NCBI GenBank assembly: GCA_002435985.1
Contig: DIXD01000085.1
Location: forward strand, 1 to 5,292
Direction: 5' to 3'
Length of the DNA stretch: 5,292 bases
From: Spirochaetaceae bacterium UBA6089
Lineage (GTDB): Bacteria; Spirochaetota; Spirochaetia; Treponematales; Rectinemataceae
Both the position numbers and the translations under genes were made by a program. Under the pieces are notes generated by a model that saw nothing but the letters and a program-made list of their open reading frames with translations, did not search any database and was not told the origin of the DNA. Shown piece by piece: positions 1 to 5,292 of this stretch (position 1 is the stretch's first letter; every line of letters begins with the position of its first letter).

Positions 1-1642
1 GCTAGTTTTGCATGCCTGCAGTACAAGCTCTCCAATCCCGACATCTGCATTCGATCGCGCGGATTTCGAGCACGCCCTTGCAGGTCGCAATCTCGACCTG
101 CTGGCATCCTACAGCTCGAAAGACAAGGGGAGCCTCGGTGCAGGCTTAAGCAGCGCTGAGCGGGAGAAGGCGGCACAGCGCTATGAGGCGCTGCGGCAGG
201 AGATACTTTTGATGCCGGCGTCTCAGGCAGCGCTCGCCCCCGATCTGCCCGGCCTCGCCGCGCTTCTGGCAAGGCAGGAAGCTCGGCATTTCACTTCTTC
301 GGAGCGCGCGAAGCTCGATTCGCTCCTTGCCGGCTATGCCGCAGTCGAGAGCCCCGTATCCAAGTATCGCGATGGCATTATCGACCCTCGGATCTCCCGC
401 GTCACCAAGGCGCAGCTTGCCAACGCCGCCCGAGACCCCGACCGCTATCTCATGGGTATCGTCACCACACTTCTGAGTGGTGAAAGCGACCCATTTCTAC
501 GCATCAAGCTGATCCACGACTGGATCGCCGACACGGTGACCTACGATGTCTCGATGCTCTCGAAGACGAGCGTTACGGGGCAGGACGTCACCAGCGTACT
601 CAGCTCGCGCCGCGCAGTCTGTTCGGGCTATGCGAGGCTCTTCGAGACGATGGCCGGGCTTGCAGGATTCGAGGTGAGAACAGTCAACGGCTACACGAAG
701 GGGCTCGGTGGCGACTTTGCCTTTGATTTTCGAAACAGCCATGCATGGAACATGGTGCGCATCGGGGACCTGTGGTATTTCGTCGACACGACTTTCGATG
801 CCGGCGCCTTCGATGGCAGCAGTGCGCAGTACCACAAGCGTTACAGCACCGATTACCTTTTTCCTCCGCCGTTTCAGCTGCGATTCACCCATTTCCCCGA
901 CAATGCACTCTACCAGCTCAGCGCCACACCCGTGGGCAGAGAGGGTTTCAGAGACCAGGTGCTCGTGTTGCCGGAATTTTTCGACAGTGGCCTGACACTG
1001 CTGCAGATGTCGAACGCCCCAACCAGTCTTTTGTCGTTTGCGTATCTGCAGAAGACGAACGGTCTTTTCAGCCTCGATATAGGAGCGCCGGAGCAGATGC
1101 TCGTCGACGCCTCGCTTTTCGACACAAAAGGCAGGGAACTGGAGCAATACAGCTTCGCAAGTCATATCGATCCAACCGTCTGGCGGCTAGTCCTCGCTCC
1201 TCCACCGGCGGGAAGAGGTAAGGTCCATATCTTCGCCGGCCCGGACAGCCCGGGGAAGGACAATGCAACATCGAAGATGCTCGCTAGTGTACTGCAATTC
1301 GAACTCGAGACGGACAGCGCCGGGGGCAAGGCAGGCGTCGCCTCCAAGGGTACAGCTCCGCCCTTCCCGAAAATCTACGGACGATACCATGAGCCCGCGG
1401 GCGAGCTCCTGGAAAGCCCTCTCGCCGGTTCGCTCGCCAGGGGCAGCACCGCACATTTTGTGTATCACTCAAAATCGAAATATGTATCGATAATATATGA
1501 TAGTACTTTTGTTCCACTGAAGCGTGGTGACGACGGCACCTTCTCCATCGATTTCAGAGTGCCGGCAACGAGCGTCATCAAGCTCGGTGTATCTGAAGAC
1601 AATGTGCACTACAGCATCGTGCTCGCCTGGTACCTGCACTAG
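1..1642 (+). CDS. Transglutaminase-like (kyphoscoliosis-type) probable lipoprotein, 5' end outside the window
   Basis: Residues are numbered from the TTG codon at 8. The frame is open to the left edge (codons from position 2 read LVLHACSTSS), so the true start is probably upstream and TTG is not a convincing start. Cys4 (codon 17-19) sits in a plausible lipobox, L-H-A|C, with Ser after it. I infer a lipoprotein anchored on the outer face of a membrane. After a helical stretch (about 15-115), the transglutaminase/protease core spans about 160-265. Its triad is Cys205 in RRAVCSGYARLFE, His245 in NSHAWNMV and Asp260 in WYFVDTTFDAG, the usual C...H...D order, so the enzyme should be catalytically competent. 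Beta-rich modules follow at about 350-412 and 455-544, resembling the repeats after the core in kyphoscoliosis-peptidase-like proteins. Family members may crosslink or cleave proteins; the substrate here is unknown. The gene stands alone on this strand and converges with the operon to its right. Confidence 0.85.
   Translation, partial: LVLHACSTSSPIPTSAFDRADFEHALAGRNLDLLASYSSKDKGSLGAGLSSAEREKAAQRYEALRQEILLMPASQAALAPDLPGLAALLARQEARHFTSSERAKLDSLLAGYAAVESPVSKYRDGIIDPRISRVTKAQLANAARDPDRYLMGIVTTLLSGESDPFLRIKLIHDWIADTVTYDVSMLSKTSVTGQDVTSVLSSRRAVCSGYARLFETMAGLAGFEVRTVNGYTKGLGGDFAFDFRNSHAWNMVRIGDLWYFVDTTFDAGAFDGSSAQYHKRYSTDYLFPPPFQLRFTHFPDNALYQLSATPVGREGFRDQVLVLPEFFDSGLTLLQMSNAPTSLLSFAYLQKTNGLFSLDIGAPEQMLVDASLFDTKGRELEQYSFASHIDPTVWRLVLAPPPAGRGKVHIFAGPDSPGKDNATSKMLASVLQFELETDSAGGKAGVASKGTAPPFPKIYGRYHEPAGELLESPLAGSLARGSTAHFVYHSKSKYVSIIYDSTFVPLKRGDDGTFSIDFRVPATSVIKLGVSEDNVHYSIVLAWYLH
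11..19 (+). other. Probable lipoprotein processing site (partial signal peptide)
   Basis: The first in-frame codons of the window read L-V-L-H-A-C-S-T-S-S, followed by a Ser/Thr/Pro-rich linker. Leu at -3, Ala at -1 and Cys at +1 fit a signal peptidase II lipobox; His at -2 is unusual. Serine at +2 would favour outer-membrane sorting in enterobacteria-type Lol systems. The charged and hydrophobic parts of the signal peptide would lie left of the window, so this is a partial match only. Confidence 0.5.
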
Positions 1643-1662
1643 AGTCAGCTCATCGCGTAGGA

Positions 1663-2349
1663 CTACCCTTCCAGGTCCGTACCATGAGAGGCGCGCTCTC
1701 GCTCTCGGATCGCAGTGATAAGACCCTCGATGTATTGACGAGCCATGTCCTTGCAGCCAAGGCCGATGGCAATTGCAACGCCCAGCGCCAATGATCCTAT
1801 CATGAGCAAAAGGAGAATGCTCACGATCGACTGTTCAAGACCGAGTTGCTCCATGGCCATCACCGCCACGATGATATACCCCACGCCACGGATGAGCTTC
1901 TGGACAAGCGAGCTGGAAGCGACCCCGGCATTGTTCATTATGGTCAGCACGAAATTCGAAAGAAACTGAACGATGAGGACTCCGATCACGGCGGTGATTA
2001 TAGCGGCGAGAATCGTCGGTATGCCGCCAAACAACCACGACCGGATCGATGCCGCTGCGCTCTGGTCCAACATCGATGCAGCCTCGGCGAGCGAAATGAG
2101 CATCACGGTCCAATAGAGAAACACCCCGATGAGTTTCGACGGTGCATACTGGACATGGCCCTTGCGCAAAAATTCATTGACGCCGATTTTCCCCGCCAGC
2201 ACATCGAATTTAAGCCATACCAAGACCTTGGGCACAATTGCTTTGAGAAGCTTCGCGATGCCCCATCCCACGATCAGAAGGAGTACCGCCCCGATCGCTG
2301 ACGGCAGTTCTTCTACCCAATTTCTTACGCTTTGTATAATTTCACTCAT
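1663..2349 (-). CDS. Small membrane protein with two MscS/CmpX-type TM-helix repeats, no MscS beta domain
   Basis: This 228-residue protein starts at the ATG at 2349, which has an ideal GGAGGA five bases upstream; the frame is open further upstream, but that part overlaps the dehydrogenase gene. Likely membrane helices lie at about 14-37, 71-92, 107-131, 153-170 and 173-197. Two similar halves are visible, 15-95 and 108-172: a long hydrophobic helix, an amphipathic linker (KFDVLAGK; IMNNAGVASS), then a second helix. This is the pattern of the conserved TM-helix unit found in CmpX-like and other mechanosensitive-channel relatives. Residues 186-210 (SLALGVAIAIGLGCKDMARQ and following) look like the pore-lining helix of MscS-type proteins, but the chain ends about 18 residues later with a charged tail, so the cytoplasmic beta domain is missing. 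It is the last visible gene of the operon, 16 bases after the dehydrogenase. A channel or membrane scaffold role is inferred; gating and substrate are unknown. Confidence 0.8.
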   Translation of the reverse strand: MSEIIQSVRNWVEELPSAIGAVLLLIVGWGIAKLLKAIVPKVLVWLKFDVLAGKIGVNEFLRKGHVQYAPSKLIGVFLYWTVMLISLAEAASMLDQSAAASIRSWLFGGIPTILAAIITAVIGVLIVQFLSNFVLTIMNNAGVASSSLVQKLIRGVGYIIVAVMAMEQLGLEQSIVSILLLLMIGSLALGVAIAIGLGCKDMARQYIEGLITAIRERERASHGTDLEG

Positions 2350-2354
2350 TGTAT

Positions 2355-2360
2355 TCCTCC
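2355..2360 (-). promoter_or_regulatory. Ribosome binding site of the TM-helix repeat protein
   Basis: On the minus strand, GGAGGA lies five bases before the ATG at 2349. It fixes the start over the longer open frame that reaches 2457, and lies entirely in the 16-base gap after the dehydrogenase stop codon (2368-2366). Confidence 0.8.
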
Positions 2361-2365
2361 AGAGT

Positions 2366-3508
2366 TCAGCCTTCGGTGACGAGTCGGTGAAGGTCCTCCA
2401 CCGACAGCCCCTCAATGCCCAATGTACGGACTGTCCGCCCGTTGGCGCGATAATCACAGCTGTGCATAAGATTGGCCAGATCGATCGTCAGATTGATGGC
2501 CGGCGTCTCGACCTTATACATCTGTGCCATGCTCGCCATCGGTACAAGGCTCATGGGAACATCTTCCCAGATATAGCGGTGATCGATCGTGCGCGGTGCC
2601 TTTATGCCCGCATACCCTGTGGTCGCGCGGATCGCGCTACAGAGATCAGCCCCCGACGCATCGTAGGTCAGATAGAGCCACTCCCGCGCGGAAACCGTGC
2701 GAATGCCCAATGCCCGCGCGAGGGCGAGTCGCTCGTCGTCGATCGCTTGAAGAACTTTTGCGACGGATGGCGAAATACCCTGAAGATAATACTCGAAATC
2801 TCCGCCAGTGGATTCGATCCATGCCGCATTCATGAGGGTCAGAGCAGGGTGAAAGACCGCCCCGATATTCTCGAGGCTCGTTGCGAGCACATTGCTCCCT
2901 GCAATAAACTGGGGAAACGCGACATCGAGGATCTTGAGTACCGTAGGCGTAAGGAATGAAGGCAGGGCGCTTACGGGCACTCCATTCTTGACTCTGTAAA
3001 TATGTGCTCTGTGGCGATTGACCATCCGCGAAGCATAGATGAAGGTCTGTGCTTCGACAATTACGACCTTGGCGCTGCAATGCTGCCGTTCGAGCGCTGC
3101 GCGGAACTCGAGCGCTCCACCCGTCCTGCCCGGATTGAGCACCACAATCTGTCCATCCTTGAGATATGGGGCCATAAGCGTGGCCAATCCATAGTGCGCC
3201 GTCGAAGGGGTCACGATCATAATGACGTCCGCACCGCTGATCGCCTCGTCAATGTGAGAGCTCGCGAGGAGCACAGGCCCGAACCCCTGGACGCTGCCCT
3301 CGATGTCGATTCCCTTATACCAGCGAATTGCATTCAGATGCTCATCGGTGCGGTTGTACATCTGGACAGGAAACCCCAGTATCCCGAGATGTCCCGCCAT
3401 CGCAACGCCGCCGTTGCCGGCCCCGACGACACACCAGCCTATCCCTTTACCTTTGGCGGCGACGCGGTCAAGGTACTCGACAATGCCGCTCCAGTCAGTG
3501 TTTTTCAC
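2366..3508 (-). CDS. Octopine/nopaline (opine) dehydrogenase-family NAD(P)-dependent oxidoreductase
   Basis: Known family members catalyse the reversible reductive condensation of an amino acid with a 2-keto acid, giving a secondary-amine opine. This protein has 380 residues from a GTG start. After about 23 residues a Rossmann fold begins: GWCVVGAGNGG (24-34), then MAGHLGILGFPVQMYNRT (37-54). The Asn-Arg-Thr after the second strand, rather than an acid, hints at NADP(H) preference. Family signatures follow: VTPSTAHYG (99-107), LNPGRTGGALEF (124-135) and EAQTFIYASR (152-161). The C-terminal all-helical substrate domain contains NIGAVFHPALTLMNAAWIE (214-232), where His220 matches the catalytic histidine of opine dehydrogenases. 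It continues with YYLQGISP (240-247), YDASGADL (282-289) and GIKAPRTIDHRYIWEDVP (301-318). Length is close to the usual 360-400 and nothing looks broken. The gene overlaps the mutase gene by 14 bases and precedes the membrane protein by 16. Substrates cannot be read from sequence; a ketopantoate-reductase-like reaction is less likely given the family motifs. Confidence 0.85.
   Translation of the reverse strand: MKNTDWSGIVEYLDRVAAKGKGIGWCVVGAGNGGVAMAGHLGILGFPVQMYNRTDEHLNAIRWYKGIDIEGSVQGFGPVLLASSHIDEAISGADVIMIVTPSTAHYGLATLMAPYLKDGQIVVLNPGRTGGALEFRAALERQHCSAKVVIVEAQTFIYASRMVNRHRAHIYRVKNGVPVSALPSFLTPTVLKILDVAFPQFIAGSNVLATSLENIGAVFHPALTLMNAAWIESTGGDFEYYLQGISPSVAKVLQAIDDERLALARALGIRTVSAREWLYLTYDASGADLCSAIRATTGYAGIKAPRTIDHRYIWEDVPMSLVPMASMAQMYKVETPAINLTIDLANLMHSCDYRANGRTVRTLGIEGLSVEDLHRLVTEG
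3495..3508 (-). other. 14-base overlap of the mutase 3' end and dehydrogenase start
   Basis: The dehydrogenase GTG (3508-3506) lies inside the last codons of the mutase gene, which ends in TGA at 3497-3495. The frames differ, so ribosomes finishing the mutase end right next to the dehydrogenase start. This predicts translational coupling and roughly matched synthesis of the two enzymes. Confidence 0.75.
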
Positions 3509-5292
3509 TGTGTGCCTCCTTCTGCCCTTCCCAGGCTTGCCGCAACGATTCCAGCTGCTGAAGACTCGAAGGCGAAAATCCCATCTGCTCAAGATTTCTT
3601 GCAATCCCGAATAGGCGCTGGCTCACCGAAAGCGGCTTTCCTTCGCGGTCCACGGCTTGTACTCCGCCATGCATGAACTGAACAGGCTGATTCACCGCCG
3701 CTTCGAATTCTTCCTTGCATGCGCTGAGCCAAGGAAGCGGAAATACGCCTCCTCTCATCATCGCATAGAGCCCGCGGGGACTATAGGGGTCCGGTATTGT
3801 CCCCTCGATGAATTTGATCATGCGTCGTGCCTCGTCATAGAGATGTTTCGTTCTGGCCTCCACAATGGGAAGTTTCCCGTATTCCGGCATGTCGCCTTTT
3901 TTCTTGAGCCGGCGGTATTCGGACAGCGCGTACCTGGTAATCCGTATCGATTCCTCGACGACATCGGGATCCGCAAGCCGCACACCCTCCGAATAGCTCA
4001 CCACGTGGATAATCTGTGGGCTCGCATCGTTGTCCGGCTCGATATCGTCCATCAGCATCGTCACCGCTGCAAGCTGAGCCCGAGCCTTCTCCAGGTCTGG
4101 CGAAAAATAATCGAGCCCGCCGCGCGGCTGCAGAATCACGGTGAAGTCGGGCCCCTCCAGCTCGCGGACCAGCATGCGCAGGGCTCTCGCCTTGGCAAGG
4201 TCCTGTATGCCCCAGGTATACTTCGGGGTATTGAGCATGGTCTGCAAGATGAGCGTACGGATGCCCTGTGTCTTTGCCGCCTTTGCCGCGACGTAACCCG
4301 AAACGATGTAGCCGACATCGTCGCTGCCGCGAAAGGCAAAGTGATGCGGTACATTCGGCTCCATGGGTTTGCCGGTCGAAGCGATGTATCGCAGCGTCTC
4401 AAAATGCTCCTCGAGATTCTGCAGGACGGTGTTTTCGCCCCGCCCGTCGAGCTTCGAAAACCACCAGAACGAGAGGGCGTGCCAGCATATGTCGAGCGCT
4501 TCCTCATGTATCTTCGCCATATGCGGCACATGTTTCGTCCCCGCATAGGTGCGCACGAGCATGGGCCGCGCGGCCCGCCACACGCTGCGGTATTCCTCTG
4601 CGCTGTTGATCGGTACTCCCCCACCGTTGGGCAAGCCCGACCAGTCCTCGCCGAAATTGCTCTGCGTCAGCTGTGAGGAGCCGATAGAGAGTACATCGAG
4701 GAGCCCACCTTTTGCAAGGCGCGAGGTCCAGTCGAGGAAGAGGGCCACTGCCTGTCTCCTGTCTTCGGCATAGGGGCCGACATGGGCGCGAATGAGAGGA
4801 GGTAGCCCATGGGCCATCCCGTGGCGCACCCGATCGGCCACCCGCTCGCCGCGAAGGCCGAAGCCGAGCGAGCCGGACCGGTCGACGGGGGCCACATCGA
4901 GGTAGGCGCGGTTCCGGACGATTTCGGTGCCGAAGTCGAGGCGCGCCTTGTCGTAGGCGAGCTCGGCGCTCGCCTGCTCGGGCATAAGATGCGCAGGAAG
5001 ACCAAGCGCAGCCAAAATCTCTTGATACGTCTCGTCACCCCGGAAGACCGCGTCCACAAAAGGCAGTCTCTGGATCACAGCATCACACGCAGGGGGAAGC
5101 CCTGCAAACCAGAGCGCCTTCAGGGGGCCCCCGTCCCTCGCAAGCAGCTTTGCACGCTGCAGCAGCCCGACAAGGCGCGCAAAAAGCTCTACCCCGCGCT
5201 CGGGATCGAGCCGGTACGAAAATCCAAGCACATCGACTTTGCGCACTCGTATCCACCTGATCAGAGTGTCGATCGACGCACGCTCGGCGATT
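3495..5292 (-). CDS. Adenosylcobalamin-dependent mutase, glutamate mutase (methylaspartate mutase) S/E-like fusion, 5' end outside the window
   Basis: Residues are numbered from a GTG codon at 5246, but the frame runs open to the right edge (AERASIDTLIRWIR precedes it), so the start is off-window. Residues 1-85 resemble the second half of a B12-binding Rossmann domain such as glutamate mutase subunit S: KVDVLGFSYRLDPE (3-16), LKALWFAGLPPAC (42-54) and FVDAVFRGDETYQEIL (63-78). Its DxHxxG cobalamin motif would lie past the edge. Residues 150-510 follow the order of glutamate mutase subunit E, a TIM barrel holding the substrate: LIRAHVGPYAEDR (151-163), LVRTYAGTKH (230-239), a module at 312-362 (GYIVSGYVAAKAAKTQGIR then WGIQDLAKARALRMLVREL), LQPRGG (372-377), IIHVVSYSEGVRLADP (412-427) and VEARTKHLYDEA (462-473). 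Such enzymes rearrange carbon skeletons by a radical route in the cytoplasm. The subunit E resemblance was judged from memory and is remote. One substrate arginine seems replaced by Gln, so the substrate probably differs from glutamate. It lies upstream of, and overlaps, the dehydrogenase gene. Confidence 0.7.
   Translation of the reverse strand, partial: IAERASIDTLIRWIRVRKVDVLGFSYRLDPERGVELFARLVGLLQRAKLLARDGGPLKALWFAGLPPACDAVIQRLPFVDAVFRGDETYQEILAALGLPAHLMPEQASAELAYDKARLDFGTEIVRNRAYLDVAPVDRSGSLGFGLRGERVADRVRHGMAHGLPPLIRAHVGPYAEDRRQAVALFLDWTSRLAKGGLLDVLSIGSSQLTQSNFGEDWSGLPNGGGVPINSAEEYRSVWRAARPMLVRTYAGTKHVPHMAKIHEEALDICWHALSFWWFSKLDGRGENTVLQNLEEHFETLRYIASTGKPMEPNVPHHFAFRGSDDVGYIVSGYVAAKAAKTQGIRTLILQTMLNTPKYTWGIQDLAKARALRMLVRELEGPDFTVILQPRGGLDYFSPDLEKARAQLAAVTMLMDDIEPDNDASPQIIHVVSYSEGVRLADPDVVEESIRITRYALSEYRRLKKKGDMPEYGKLPIVEARTKHLYDEARRMIKFIEGTIPDPYSPRGLYAMMRGGVFPLPWLSACKEEFEAAVNQPVQFMHGGVQAVDREGKPLSVSQRLFGIARNLEQMGFSPSSLQQLESLRQAWEGQKEAHSEKH
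3515..3521 (-). promoter_or_regulatory. Ribosome binding site that sets the GTG start of the opine dehydrogenase-like gene
   Basis: On the minus strand, AAGGAGG is followed by six bases and GTG (3508). No ATG with a comparable site exists in this frame. The longer frame to 3604 would add 32 Arg-rich residues encoded entirely inside the mutase gene, ahead of an already complete Rossmann domain. The site is itself coding sequence for the mutase C-terminus (Gln-Lys-Glu-Ala). Confidence 0.8.

Noticed and set aside
497..1165. Minus-strand open frame (222 codons) opposite the transglutaminase core
   Set aside because: The opposite strand encodes the full catalytic triad; this frame has no recognisable motif.
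1455..1511. Promoter in the AT-rich patch
   Set aside because: GATAAT-like hexamers occur, but no -35 box at suitable spacing is visible and the patch lies inside a gene with nothing starting downstream on either strand.
2350..2457. 36-residue N-terminal extension of the TM-helix protein
   Set aside because: It overlaps the dehydrogenase gene by more than 90 bases, adds Arg/Trp-rich residues, and the ATG at 2349 has an ideal ribosome binding site.
2129..2959. Plus-strand open frame (276 codons) crossing the membrane protein and dehydrogenase genes
   Set aside because: It spans two real minus-strand genes including their junction; composition is that of an antisense shadow.
3509..3604. 32-residue N-terminal extension of the dehydrogenase
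   Set aside because: It lies wholly within mutase codons and is Arg-rich; the GTG at 3508 has AAGGAGG at good spacing.
3657..4676. Long plus-strand open frame (339 codons) opposite the mutase gene
   Set aside because: It mirrors a recognisable protein on the minus strand, its product is rich in Arg/His/Cys with no fold-like pattern, and it has no good ribosome binding site.
5244..5246. GTG as the true start of the mutase
   Set aside because: The frame stays open to the window edge with protein-like sequence, the GTG would cut a Rossmann-like domain in the middle, and no AGGAGG-type site precedes it.

Overview
The window holds four protein-coding genes and almost no non-coding DNA. By eye the DNA is moderately GC-rich, with strong AGGAGG-type ribosome binding sites and one GTG start. 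The left-hand gene reads like a bacterial lipoprotein. Together this indicates a bacterium, probably Gram-negative, but nothing in the sequence fixes the taxon. I see no rRNA, tRNA, CRISPR array, insertion sequence or phage gene.

Layout. The left third (1-1642, plus strand) is one long gene for an exported transglutaminase-like protein. It has a complete Cys-His-Asp triad and two beta-rich modules after the catalytic domain, and its 5' end lies off the left edge. The remaining two thirds are a tightly packed minus-strand operon that enters from the right edge and reads leftwards. Its genes are: (1) a large protein (3495 to beyond 5292) that I read as an adenosylcobalamin-dependent carbon-skeleton mutase, with a B12-binding-like module fused ahead of a glutamate-mutase-E-like barrel; (2) an octopine/nopaline (opine) dehydrogenase-family enzyme (2366-3508), whose GTG start lies inside the 3' end of the mutase gene; (3) a small polytopic membrane protein (1663-2349) built from two copies of the helix unit found in MscS-like/CmpX proteins, but without the MscS beta domain. 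The operon and the transglutaminase gene converge with a 20-bp gap.

How the genes may work together (inference). A radical B12 mutase of the glutamate mutase type translationally coupled to an opine dehydrogenase-like enzyme suggests a small pathway. In it an amino acid or related acid is rearranged and then reductively joined to a keto acid or amine, or the reverse oxidation occurs. The membrane protein could be a channel-like partner or export aid. The mutase lacks one of the three arginines that hold glutamate in glutamate mutase, so its substrate is probably not glutamate. I do not know of a characterised pathway with this pairing; it is the most interesting part of the window. The transglutaminase gene is on the other strand and need not be related.
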